From a virus, in the IMG/VR virus record IMGVR_UViG_3300010300_000025, positions 1 through 46,977 of that record: a stretch of 46,977 bases of DNA; one strand, given 5' to 3'. This document shows positions 6,414 through 14,992 of the stretch, piece after piece. Numbering within the stretch: position 1 is the stretch's first letter; each line of letters opens with the position of its first letter. A program made the position numbers and the translations under genes. A model generated the notes under the pieces. That model was not told the DNA's origin. It searched no databases and saw only the letters and a list, made by a program, of their open reading frames with translations.

Positions 6414-7689
6414 AGCTGATTATATTAAAATCGTATGATTCCATATTTTTATAGTTTCTACCTGTTTTGCATTTTACAGGGAATTTCATAAGATTTGCTA
6501 TATCTTTCAATATATCGCCTTCTGATGGGTGAATGTCGAATAACAATGCATCATAAGTATATAAAATTAATTTACTCTGTTTACTGTTCAGATATTCATG
6601 AATATCTTTTATAACGATAATATTCTGCTCTGTTTCGACAGCTTGTATTATATAGTTAAATAATGTTTGTGGTTTTATATCACGACTTTGTAGATTAACT
6701 TTATAAATCTTACGTTTAAAGATTGGAGTTTCAATATAACCGTTACTCTTATAAATATCCCAAACTTTAAAAATATACTCTTTTATACGCTTAAAGAATG
6801 GTATATTTTCAAACTCCGGTGGGATTCCTCCATATAATATTTTAAATGTTATAGATTTAGATTCGTTATATTCATCTTTTGTTAGCATTTCTTTATCGAA
6901 ATAGTATTTACCAAGATAAGCATGAATAGAAGTATCTGGTAGTTTGTAATCAATTATATTTGCAATGAGTCTTAAATGGTATGCATCATAGTCAAATTCA
7001 ACAAGTTTACCATCGTTAAATCTACTGATATACTTCTCCCTTGTATTATCTTCTTTATTTAAAGCTGCATAATTAATACCACCGAAAGCATTACTCGGCC
7101 TACCAGTTATAGACCATGGATTATATTTAGAGTGTTCAAATACCTGATCTGTTGTATATAACCCAGCTGTTTCAATTTGCTTAAGCTGTGGTAGTAACAA
7201 AGTATTATATTCTTTAAACCCAGGCTCTTTATGCAGATCTAATAAAGGTAAAATTTTATCTTTTATATTACTACAATACTCTTTATGTTTAAGTAAAGGT
7301 ATAATATCGTTCAGATTATTTAATCTCCAGCTCCTATTGTAAAAGTAGTGATGAGCTGATGTCTGTAGTGATTGTAGATCTATGCTAGTAGAACTTGAGA
7401 AGTAATATAGTGCATCTATATTGATAGAATTCTTTATACCGCTACTATAAGTATAAGTGAGTTTATCATTATTTATGAAATTTAGATCGCTTACATTGAA
7501 AACTTTATCTGAATGATTTATTGGTATAATAAATTCTTTTTTCGTATTTATAATGTAGATATATAGTAAGGAAACTCTAGAATATACGCGATGTTTATTC
7601 ACATCACTGTAAATAGGTATAACAATTGATTCAGAATCTTTATACTGAGATTTTAAATCACACAAAATTTGATCGTTATCTACAATCAT
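6412..7689 (-). CDS. Divergent, short family A DNA polymerase-like protein
   Basis: The 425-aa protein carries polymerase A motifs in order: TGR at 195-197, motif A EFDYDAYHLR (Asp233), motif B KSITFKILYGG (Lys278, Phe282, Tyr286, Gly287), a helix like the family's N-x-x-IQ segment (NYIIQAVETE), and motif C YTYDALLFD (Asp380). Both metal-binding aspartates are kept. The motif A Glu (E. coli 710) is His238, the motif C Glu (883) is Ala381, and the motif B Arg appears lost. The first ~150 residues resemble a decayed 3'-5' exonuclease fold without its acidic residues. At 425 aa it is much shorter than Pol I or T7 polymerase. It may be active or an accessory protein. The ATG at 7689 follows AAAGG and an early/middle promoter (7708-7741). 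Confidence 0.75.
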   Translation of the reverse strand: MIVDNDQILCDLKSQYKDSESIVIPIYSDVNKHRVYSRVSLLYIYIINTKKEFIIPINHSDKVFNVSDLNFINNDKLTYTYSSGIKNSINIDALYYFSSSTSIDLQSLQTSAHHYFYNRSWRLNNLNDIIPLLKHKEYCSNIKDKILPLLDLHKEPGFKEYNTLLLPQLKQIETAGLYTTDQVFEHSKYNPWSITGRPSNAFGGINYAALNKEDNTREKYISRFNDGKLVEFDYDAYHLRLIANIIDYKLPDTSIHAYLGKYYFDKEMLTKDEYNESKSITFKILYGGIPPEFENIPFFKRIKEYIFKVWDIYKSNGYIETPIFKRKIYKVNLQSRDIKPQTLFNYIIQAVETEQNIIVIKDIHEYLNSKQSKLILYTYDALLFDIHPSEGDILKDIANLMKFPVKCKTGRNYKNMESYDFNIIS

Positions 7690-7707
7690 ACAAAACCTTT
7701 ATTTTAC

Positions 7708-7741
7708 CGAAATATAAGAATAATTATTTAATCTTGCAACT
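7708..7741 (-). promoter_or_regulatory. Early/middle-type promoter before the polymerase-like gene
   Basis: The minus strand reads AGTTGCA, 14 nt, TTCTTATATTTCG, overlapping the end of the preceding baseplate-region gene. It separates the late baseplate operon from the polymerase. Confidence 0.62.
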
Positions 7742-8186
7742 TAAACTCTTCAAGATTTATAAAATAATTTCTAAAAGTTGCTTGTAGAGGTTTAGGTAAA
7801 TCTTTTAATCCTTGTTCAATATAATATGCATTTACACGCGGTATGTTAGGATTATCAATTACAAGTCCACGAGGTGGCTGTGAGGATTCTATTAGTTGCC
7901 ATTTTATAACAATATAAAAATACATACCTTTAGTTAGAGTACCTTTTTTTCTACTACCCTCACGAGCACTGACTTCAGTTATTGATCCATCATATCTCAT
8001 TACAAATTGTCTGTATATGAAACCTTTACTATAGTCTTTATCCGAAGGTGAAGGATAAAATGGTCTTACACCAACAAATGATTGCTTAACTTTGTTATTG
8101 GAAAGCTTATTATATGTATCAGTATCTTCGTATATAGACATTTGACCATTAATCTTATTTACAAATTTATCTAAATCTCTTGCCAT
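7728..8186 (-). CDS. Hypothetical baseplate-region protein, 152 aa
   Basis: An unrecognised protein starting MARDLDKFVNKINGQ. It appears to be mainly beta, with strands around VGVRPFYPS, FIYRQFVMRYDG and MYFYIVIKWQLIE. I chose the ATG at 8186 over the upstream one at 8213 because it overlaps the hub stop codon as TAATG and has a strong AGGAGG 10 nt upstream. Tight coupling to the hub gene and its place as the last gene of the tail cluster suggest a baseplate component or hub assembly factor. The gene is clearly real; its function is unknown. Confidence 0.65.
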   Translation of the reverse strand: MARDLDKFVNKINGQMSIYEDTDTYNKLSNNKVKQSFVGVRPFYPSPSDKDYSKGFIYRQFVMRYDGSITEVSAREGSRKKGTLTKGMYFYIVIKWQLIESSQPPRGLVIDNPNIPRVNAYYIEQGLKDLPKPLQATFRNYFINLEEFKLQD

Positions 8187-11100
8187 TATACTATAGCCTC
8201 CTCTCCATTCCATGATTTATGATTTTGCGGCACTTTACCATAAATTAACTGGTTAGGAGAATATGTCCAATGATGCTTCTCTCCTTTTACTTCACGTCTG
8301 AATCCAAATTTATGGGCATTATTAACTAACCATTTATAGTGACTACTATCTTGCGTACTAAAATCTATAGATCTACCATCCTGATGAGATGAATAGCCAG
8401 GAGGATCAGCAGGATAGAATTTAGGTGGAGTCTTACCACGCTTCACATAGTCAGCATACCCATTGTATAAAGCTTCTTGCTCTTCATATGATCTCCAAGC
8501 ACTATTAACTTTTAATGTTATACCTGCACTAACAGCCTCTTCACACATAGCAATAAATTGTGTAAATACTTTTTCATCGAAATATTCAACTTCTGAACCG
8601 CCATCCTCTGTGGTAAATAGTCCGTCAGAATCATTACCTGAAATACCGTAATATGTTTGCTGCTTGCCAGCTGCACCGTTAACATATGGTACACCAGACA
8701 CATTAAGTAAGCGTTTAAATTTATCAATTCTAGGCTTTACTTGCTCTATAGTATCTACACTAAGTCCAGAAGTAATTGCATTTGCAGGGACTGGTTCAGG
8801 TTCTGGTCTATCAATAACTTTTGGTGCTAACAGATTTTGTACTGGTCTCATAAGTGTACCAATACTCGTAGTCCAACCATCTGCAGAGATACTTTGATCA
8901 ACAGAAGTTGCTTGTAGTGCAACTATATCTCTATATCTGTTAGGTATCATTCCACCTTCATCAATAGTTTCAAGCATTATAGCATTACCCATGTATATTC
9001 CTGATATCCCGTTTAGTGTTAGTGATACATCAATAGGTATAGGAGGACTATATGAAGGATTATTCTCAGATGAATCATGTATAAAAATATTAACGAATTT
9101 TTTTGCAATATTAATAGCTTCTCTATAACCTCGAGTACCACTAATACCTGTAGATAATTCAAAGCGTGTTCTTATAACTAAATCCTGATATCGTTGCCAT
9201 ATATTGGCTAATTCAATATCATCACGTTCACTTTTTATATCGCTAGTAAAGACGGGTTTAAGTCTATCCTCTAATCCTGTACCATATAGTTTAAACATAT
9301 TTATATCACTAGCAACAGTAGATGATGCACCACTCATTGCATAATAAGCTAATGCTTGCACTTCATTAGGTAATTTTGTTTGAATTTTCACATCTCTACA
9401 GATATTATTTAAACCAATACCGGAAAATTTATAAACATTATCACCTTGATCAGCAGCTGTTTTATATCCTTTAAAGTCACCGCCGTAATTTTCATCAATA
9501 ACCATTACTTGCTGTAATGCAGTATTTGTAATAACTTTAAATGACCAAGGGTTACCGCATGCTTCTGAAACTTGTGATAGTATCTCTAATGCAAAATCAT
9601 TTACACTACTTGCATTATTAGAAGCGTCTCTTACAACATTTATATTAACTAATATGTTACGTAGGTAGCCTTCTGAGTAGCCATCTCCAACAGTAAATAT
9701 ATTTTTGATTGAGTTTAATGGTGAAGAGTTAGGTAGTTGCTCTGCATCACCGTTACTTGACACAGTCAATTCCTGACCTGGTAAAATACAAATTGTAGGA
9801 TCTAGAGATCTCAACCACTGATTATTAATAATTTTAACACTTTCATATTGTATAGGCTGCTCTTCATCAGAATCAGAATCTTCCTGTGTCTTTTCTACTG
9901 GATGCAAACTCATAAATTTAGTAGCTAATTTATCATCCCCGACACGTGGCATAAATAATTCATTAATTACATACTCTTCTATAAATCTCCAACTAACATA
10001 AGTTTCACCATATAATGATATACCCATTTCGTTATGATCTGAATTAATAAATGACAATTCATCTTCTTTTGCAACCGTCGTTCCAATACCTGGTCTGCAA
10101 GTCATAATAGGTATATTATTTGTACTATCATATAAAGGAAAAGATACTTCACCCCATGAAAAAGCACTCTGATTATCACCATTAACATTAAACACTATCG
10201 AGTTAGCTATCGTTATATCAGATTCCTCTTGTAAATCTGCAGAATCTTCCAAGTTACTACTAAACTGCTCGTATGCAGAATCAACAACATCCTGCAATTT
10301 AGCTATAGGTGATTTACCATTCCAAAATCTTGCAACATTTGTATACACCTGTTGACCATCATCCCCTACAATTGTGATACCTTTTGCGCCAACTGTGTTT
10401 CCTGCTGAGTCTGTTGCTTGTTCGGTTTGCAAAACTGTCTGTCCAGGATCACTTTCCACTACCCTTGCTTTTAACTTATCATTCTCAACAAAGAATTCAA
10501 TAAATCCTAGACTATCAGCTAAATCACTATACTTTAAAGTAAGTAAGCCTTCAGGTGAAGCTAGAATCTGTGCAACTGTCATATCATCAGTATTTTCACT
10601 TAATATATCAACTGATGCATCTGCTAAATTATCTTTTATAGCATCCTTTGTCTGTTCGGTACGGATTCTGGTAGATTTACCGTTTATAGAGTAGTAAACT
10701 AATTCTACATCATTTACCGGTATTAAAGGTTGCTCTCCACCTATCTCTTTAGCACCGAGATCAATTATATTACCACCTAATTTATATGTGTTAGTTGGTA
10801 TAGCTAATGCTAAACTATTTGGAGATATAATATCTATTTGAATATCGTAAGAACCATCAGAAGCGTTTGACCAGTTAAATTTAGTAACTACACCGAGTAA
10901 TCCGTCGTATAATCCAGCTGTAGTATTTTCCGGATCATTAATTGAGTACTGTTGTAATAAGTCTTCAACATCTAAAGTCTTTTTTATGAGCTCTTCCTGT
11001 ATAGCATCTATATTAGATAATCTACCTTTCTCTTGTAAGTCACCTAAATAAATGGGCTGAACAGTTTTAGTGTTAGAAAACCAGCCCCACTCTATTAAAA

Positions 11101-11557
11101 TACTAGCACCTGGCACCATATACATCATTTCAAGATCTTCTAAATCTTTCTCATGGTAACACTTTAAAGATAATGTAGCTCGTCTAATTGTACCTAAATC
11201 ACCCTTATTACTAACTGTTATACCTGTTATACCAGGAATAGGTGTATTGCGTAGATCACTCCTATACAAGCCTGTATCATTACTGTCTAACCCTACTCTA
11301 CCAAATTGCGGTACTTGTCCGGGACCGAGATCAGTCCCTTGTAAAGAATATAATACATATTTTTGCCATCTAGGTACTGTTTCATTATCCGGATCTAAAG
11401 GTCGAATAAATGGTACAGAACGCATCCATGGAGTACGTGTTGTTATATGATTAAATGATTCTGGGTCCTCTTTAGTAAAGCCTGCTGTTTCAACATCTAA
11501 CGCAGCTTTAATATTAGGATGGATTGAATCTAATACTATTCCTCTATAACTCGGCAT
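8186..11557 (-). CDS. Baseplate hub protein with C-terminal M15 (VanY-type) peptidase domain
   Basis: A 1123-aa protein in the hub position, after the tape measure and LysM-type baseplate genes. The N-terminal ~900 residues are large, mixed beta and of hub type by location; they include the segment LSLKCYHEKDLEDLEMMYMVPGAS. The last ~150 residues match the D-Ala-D-Ala carboxypeptidase/endopeptidase family M15B: SAWRSYEEQEALYNGY, PPGYSSHQDGRSIDF with His1058 and Asp1065, WLVNNAHKFGF, and a final HHW with His1096. These are the expected zinc ligands. The likely role is puncturing peptidoglycan during injection, as T4 gp5 lysozyme does by another chemistry. The GAGGT ribosome binding site supports the start at 11557. 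Confidence 0.8.
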   Translation of the reverse strand: MPSYRGIVLDSIHPNIKAALDVETAGFTKEDPESFNHITTRTPWMRSVPFIRPLDPDNETVPRWQKYVLYSLQGTDLGPGQVPQFGRVGLDSNDTGLYRSDLRNTPIPGITGITVSNKGDLGTIRRATLSLKCYHEKDLEDLEMMYMVPGASILIEWGWFSNTKTVQPIYLGDLQEKGRLSNIDAIQEELIKKTLDVEDLLQQYSINDPENTTAGLYDGLLGVVTKFNWSNASDGSYDIQIDIISPNSLALAIPTNTYKLGGNIIDLGAKEIGGEQPLIPVNDVELVYYSINGKSTRIRTEQTKDAIKDNLADASVDILSENTDDMTVAQILASPEGLLTLKYSDLADSLGFIEFFVENDKLKARVVESDPGQTVLQTEQATDSAGNTVGAKGITIVGDDGQQVYTNVARFWNGKSPIAKLQDVVDSAYEQFSSNLEDSADLQEESDITIANSIVFNVNGDNQSAFSWGEVSFPLYDSTNNIPIMTCRPGIGTTVAKEDELSFINSDHNEMGISLYGETYVSWRFIEEYVINELFMPRVGDDKLATKFMSLHPVEKTQEDSDSDEEQPIQYESVKIINNQWLRSLDPTICILPGQELTVSSNGDAEQLPNSSPLNSIKNIFTVGDGYSEGYLRNILVNINVVRDASNNASSVNDFALEILSQVSEACGNPWSFKVITNTALQQVMVIDENYGGDFKGYKTAADQGDNVYKFSGIGLNNICRDVKIQTKLPNEVQALAYYAMSGASSTVASDINMFKLYGTGLEDRLKPVFTSDIKSERDDIELANIWQRYQDLVIRTRFELSTGISGTRGYREAINIAKKFVNIFIHDSSENNPSYSPPIPIDVSLTLNGISGIYMGNAIMLETIDEGGMIPNRYRDIVALQATSVDQSISADGWTTSIGTLMRPVQNLLAPKVIDRPEPEPVPANAITSGLSVDTIEQVKPRIDKFKRLLNVSGVPYVNGAAGKQQTYYGISGNDSDGLFTTEDGGSEVEYFDEKVFTQFIAMCEEAVSAGITLKVNSAWRSYEEQEALYNGYADYVKRGKTPPKFYPADPPGYSSHQDGRSIDFSTQDSSHYKWLVNNAHKFGFRREVKGEKHHWTYSPNQLIYGKVPQNHKSWNGEEAIV

Positions 11558-11560
11558 GTG

Positions 11561-11848
11561 CTACCTCAAATTTTGTATATAATCTGATGTTTTACTTGGT
11601 ATACGAAGTCTCATTCCCGGTGGTACAAAAAGGGTCCCTTTACCTATATTATTAGCAAGTGCAATTATCCACCACATAGTTACATCATTGTAGTATTTTT
11701 GGGCAAGCATATCTAAGCGTTGACCACTTTGTACATAGATATAAAAATCATCTTCATGTCTTGGTATATCACCAGGGTATATAGTTGATTGTCTGTACCT
11801 AGAGCCTGTATTATCTCTCTTTATTTTAGCACTTTTATATCTCTTCAT
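11561..11848 (-). CDS. LysM-like baseplate protein (gp53 / Mu gpX type)
   Basis: A 95-aa protein with a basic N-terminus (MKRYKSAKIKRDNTG) and a LysM-like core: YVQSGQRLDMLAQKYYNDVTMWWIIALANN compressed to its keys, namely S-G-Q-R-L-D, A-Q-K-Y-Y, W-W-I-I-A-x-A-N-N, and GTLFVPPGMRLRIP. That pattern (get started, heavy WW, Asn-Asn, Pro-Pro-Gly, Leu-Ile-Pro) is shared by small tail LysM proteins and the C-terminus of T4 baseplate wedge protein gp53. It lies between the tube-cap candidate and the hub with gaps of only 1 and 3 nt. AGGAT precedes the ATG. Function as a baseplate connector is inferred from family and position. Confidence 0.7.
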   Translation of the reverse strand: MKRYKSAKIKRDNTGSRYRQSTIYPGDIPRHEDDFYIYVQSGQRLDMLAQKYYNDVTMWWIIALANNIGKGTLFVPPGMRLRIPSKTSDYIQNLR

Positions 11849-11849
11849 A

Positions 11850-12878
11850 TTAATATCCTGTCGAACTATTACTACTACCCTTCACTGAACTAAACGCTTG
11901 TGCAGCAGTAGTAGGAACTTCATAATGTAACACTGTAAAGCCAAAGCTTATATTTAATGCTCGTGGTACAACATAGCGCTGCTGAGTAGCTCCTGGAGAT
12001 GGGAGATCATTTATTCTATATCTAAAATCTAATGTTCTACTTGGGTAATCTAAATCAGGGTCATTTACTTCCCAAGATAAATCTTCTATAGGAGCAACAT
12101 TAAGAGATGTCATAATTACCTGTTCTCGTAAATAATCACCTATTGTAAGCTTAGTGATAGGCGCTGACATTCTACGAGGTTGGAACACATCATCCGGTGT
12201 TGGTCGTGTTAAATCATATAGCTTGTTAACTCTCTGATACATTTTCTTTATGTCTTTATGACTAGTTGCATACACAATAAGATCAAAAGACAGGGTTCTC
12301 TCAACACCACTATATGAATATATTTGATCTGGTCGTCCTGCATATCCAGTACCTGTCCATGTTGGGTTAGATGAATCAGTAAGACCTGATAATGTGCCTC
12401 TAAATTGATAATCACCAATTCGTACAGGTATTAAATCTTTGAAATCACCTTTACCGGGTTCATCTAGATTTTCTGGATCTTCTGGGAATGCATTATTATC
12501 AGGGTATCGTAATCCGTAATTTTTTTCTAACGAACCAATATCGTTATTTAAAGACACTAGAGGGTCAGCGTAAGTACCACCTTGCCCTCTTGCTGCTTGC
12601 ATAGCTCGTTCTGATGCTATGCGACCTACTTCAGTAGAGTTAGCTAGAGGTGCTAATAAGTCTTGAGCTACATATGGTGCAGTTCCACCTTTAGGTTTAA
12701 ATTTATTATTAGTTAGATTAACAGCATTTAATAGTGCTGACTTAGCTTGATAATCTCGTCCAGGCTTTTCTGTAAAATCTTCTCTAATCATCTCTCCTTG
12801 AGACTTTAACTCTGATTTTGGTACACCAGTAATTCTTCTATATAAATTTTCTACTGCTGTTTTTAGTTTTAATGCCAT
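11850..12878 (-). CDS. Baseplate / tail-tube cap protein (gp48/gp54-like candidate)
   Basis: A 342-aa protein directly after the tape measure gene, where T4 has genes 48 and 54, whose products cap the baseplate and start tube polymerisation. T4 gp48 is 364 aa, so the length fits. The N-terminal third is helical and probably flexible. The C-terminal two thirds look like a tube-type beta domain, with IGDYQFRGTLSGLTDSS, YSGVERTLSFDLIVYA and a helix DIKKMYQRVNKLYDLTRP. A GGGGTAAG element precedes the ATG. No unmistakable signature was seen; the call depends mainly on gene order. Confidence 0.5.
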   Translation of the reverse strand: MALKLKTAVENLYRRITGVPKSELKSQGEMIREDFTEKPGRDYQAKSALLNAVNLTNNKFKPKGGTAPYVAQDLLAPLANSTEVGRIASERAMQAARGQGGTYADPLVSLNNDIGSLEKNYGLRYPDNNAFPEDPENLDEPGKGDFKDLIPVRIGDYQFRGTLSGLTDSSNPTWTGTGYAGRPDQIYSYSGVERTLSFDLIVYATSHKDIKKMYQRVNKLYDLTRPTPDDVFQPRRMSAPITKLTIGDYLREQVIMTSLNVAPIEDLSWEVNDPDLDYPSRTLDFRYRINDLPSPGATQQRYVVPRALNISFGFTVLHYEVPTTAAQAFSSVKGSSNSSTGY

Positions 12879-12881
12879 ATC

Positions 12882-14555
12882 TTACCCCATCCCTACTGGT
12901 ACTCGTTCTAGATCCATTACTTCAGCTAACTGCGTTCCGGATACATTTAATACTCTTTGTTGAGATAATAAAGCAATCATCTTATCTAGCTTCTCACCTA
13001 TTCCGGAATTTCCACCACCACCCAAGTTGGTACCAGCTATAATAGAATCATCTTTATTTAATTGGATAGAACCTTTAGGACCGGAAACAATCATTCCACC
13101 ATCTGAGCCAATAACACCATCATCCATTTTAGGTGGTTTAGCAGAACTAAATGCACTTGTCATAGATCCCACTGCAGTGGCAATACCAGCTGCAATAGCT
13201 AATGCACCAACACCTATTGTTAAAGCAGACATCGACGTTACATCAGCAATCGCTTTAACTGTAGCAATAGCTGCTAATGCTGCTTGCACTGATTGGATAC
13301 CAATCATAACAGTTTTCAATTTATTTTGATCTGTTAATTGAGAAGCAAGAGATTCTTTTATATTTCTTTCTGCATTCTCCATAGCTTCTGCAGCTGTAGT
13401 TGCATGCTCTTTACTTAATAATTGATCAGCTAGTAATACATTACCTTCCTCAAAAGCTTGGTTTGCTGCTTGTGTATCAGAAACATTTGTAGCAGCATTC
13501 TCAGCTAATGAGTTTGATATTTGTAATTGATCAGCACGCAAACCTGTAGCTTGCTGAAGAGCTTGTATCTCAAGCATGTTAAGATCTGATATATCACCAA
13601 CTTGCTTACGTACTTCATCTAATGCACCTGCTAAATCATTCTCTAAAACTAAAGCCCTAGCTCTATCAAAATTAGCTTGTCTACCAGTTAACACGTTAAA
13701 CTTCATTTGAGATTCAATTGAGCTTTCAACATCCAAAAGGCTATTAGCTAACCCGAGTGCATCGTTTAATTCAAATCCCATCTTTCTAGTTTCTATAGCA
13801 GTACGAATCATATTCTTTAAACTCATACCTGTGGCATTAGAGAAATCTCTACCTGAACCAGCTATATCTTCCATAACCTTACCAAACTTAACACCGTTAG
13901 CATCAGCTAAATTACTAGCTAAGGCTAATGTAGCATTAGCTGTTTCAGAAGATGCACCATCAATCAATTGCATCAAACTAGATAATTTAGTTGCTTCTCC
14001 ACGAGAAATGTTTAATTTATTAGCGGTTATAGATATTGTTTTTGCTTGCTGTGCTGAGAAATTATTACTACTTCTAAAGAGATCATCCATCTCGTTCATA
14101 CTCTCAAGTATCTCCTCTCGAGTAGTATCAATTATCATACCAAATTTTAATTCTTTAGCTATTTCTTGATTAACCTTCTTAGCCTCTCTCAATGTAATAC
14201 CCATAGTATTAGCAGTATTTCTCTGAGTATCAGAAATGAACTTCACAGCATCTTTCATTTTCTCTGTTACAGTTAAAATACTACCAGCAGATACTAATTG
14301 TTTTGTAAGAGATTTCTCTTGTTTAGCATCCTCTTGAGATATAGCTTGCTCAGTTTTAAGTATCTTTCCTTGAGTTGTAGACAGTTTTACATAAGCATTT
14401 TCAAGAGTCTTAGCTTTTTTATTAATTTGCTCTTGCTCTTTACCTTGCTTAATATAGAGATCTAGAATAGCTTCATGCTTTTTTACGAGCTGTTCTGTTC
14501 TAGCTTCTGCTGCTTTTAATGCATTTAAATCTGCTTGTCTATCTCGTTTAGCCAT
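12882..14555 (-). CDS. Tail tape measure protein (gp29-like)
   Basis: This 557-aa protein is almost entirely helical. Coiled-coil character is strong in residues 1-130 and the central region; a hydrophobic, alanine-rich stretch lies at about 410-470 (VQAALAAIATVKAIAD, GVGALAIAAGIATAVG); and the Gly-rich C-terminal part (MDDGVIGSDGGMIVSGPKGS, DDSIIAGTNLGGGG) is common in tape measure C-termini. T4 gp29 is 590 aa, so a T4-like tail length is expected. Tape measure proteins set tail length inside the tube and pass through the membrane during injection. It follows the tube gene, the gp26-family gene and a 59-aa ORF, and precedes baseplate genes, as in other contractile tails. No Shine-Dalgarno sequence is evident. 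Confidence 0.82.
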   Translation of the reverse strand: MAKRDRQADLNALKAAEARTEQLVKKHEAILDLYIKQGKEQEQINKKAKTLENAYVKLSTTQGKILKTEQAISQEDAKQEKSLTKQLVSAGSILTVTEKMKDAVKFISDTQRNTANTMGITLREAKKVNQEIAKELKFGMIIDTTREEILESMNEMDDLFRSSNNFSAQQAKTISITANKLNISRGEATKLSSLMQLIDGASSETANATLALASNLADANGVKFGKVMEDIAGSGRDFSNATGMSLKNMIRTAIETRKMGFELNDALGLANSLLDVESSIESQMKFNVLTGRQANFDRARALVLENDLAGALDEVRKQVGDISDLNMLEIQALQQATGLRADQLQISNSLAENAATNVSDTQAANQAFEEGNVLLADQLLSKEHATTAAEAMENAERNIKESLASQLTDQNKLKTVMIGIQSVQAALAAIATVKAIADVTSMSALTIGVGALAIAAGIATAVGSMTSAFSSAKPPKMDDGVIGSDGGMIVSGPKGSIQLNKDDSIIAGTNLGGGGNSGIGEKLDKMIALLSQQRVLNVSGTQLAEVMDLERVPVGMG

Positions 14556-14558
14556 AGG

Positions 14559-14738
14559 TTAGTTTTGCTCTAAATCTTGTTCCAATTCTTTATTCAGTTG
14601 TTCAAGTTCAGCTGTAAGGTCTTTAATGCTTTGTTGAATTTTAGGATTTTGTAACGCTTTTCTTCTCGCTATAGATTTTATACCTTTCTTAGCGAAAAAT
14701 AATCCTAGCATTGCAGTTACTATTTTTTGTAAATTCAT
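14559..14738 (-). CDS. 59-aa helical protein before the tape measure gene
   Basis: A short gene from ATG at 14738 to TAA at 14559. It starts MNLQKIVTAMLGLFFAKKGI, with one short amphipathic or membrane-prone helix, followed by a basic stretch (KSIARRKALQ) and a C-terminal coiled coil (IKDLTAELEQLNKELEQDLE). It has a good GGGAG ribosome binding site and a late-type promoter motif at 14763-14773, and ends 3 nt before the tape measure ATG. These signals make it a real gene. Function unknown; its position suggests tail assembly, for example a partner of the tape measure. Confidence 0.7.
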   Translation of the reverse strand: MNLQKIVTAMLGLFFAKKGIKSIARRKALQNPKIQQSIKDLTAELEQLNKELEQDLEQN

Positions 14739-14762
14739 AATACTCCCTTTCTCAGTTATATA

Positions 14763-14773
14763 TTATAAATATC
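14763..14773 (-). promoter_or_regulatory. Late-promoter-like motif before the 59-aa and tape measure genes
   Basis: The minus strand reads GATATTTATAA, 24 nt before the ATG at 14738. The GGGAG ribosome binding site lies between. Confidence 0.6.
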
Positions 14774-14779
14774 AAATAC

Positions 14780-14992
14780 CTACCTTTTACGAGTCTTTCT
14801 TTGCAATTCTTTATTCTGTTTTTCCATATGCTCTTTACGTTCTTTGAACGTTTCATTTAGACATTTTATATGAAATCTGCGTAACCATACAGGCATATTG
14901 TATACATCAGAGAAAGAGAATCCACCTCCACCATTGTAAACAAGGTAGAATATCTCTTTATGTATTATGGGCTTGTAATCAAACCCTAGGCC
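14780..14992 (-). CDS. Frameshift extension of the gp26-family protein (probable tail assembly chaperone C-terminal part)
   Basis: From the GGC codon at 14992 to TAG at 14780 there is a 70-residue open frame (ending about LGFDYKPIIHKEIFYL, NGGGGFSFSDVYNMPVWLRR, then a charged helix to KTRKR). It has no ATG, GTG or TTG before the conserved-looking part; an in-frame TAA lies eight codons upstream of the T7 run, and the only Met options are late (NMPVW). It is in the +1 frame of the gp26-family gene and overlaps that gene's last codons at a TTTTTTT run (14993-14999). A +1 or -2 shift there would fuse it to the upstream protein (about 350 aa). Position before the tape measure gene matches tail chaperones that use frameshifting. 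Confidence 0.6.
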   Translation of the reverse strand, partial: GLGFDYKPIIHKEIFYLVYNGGGGFSFSDVYNMPVWLRRFHIKCLNETFKERKEHMEKQNKELQRKTRKR

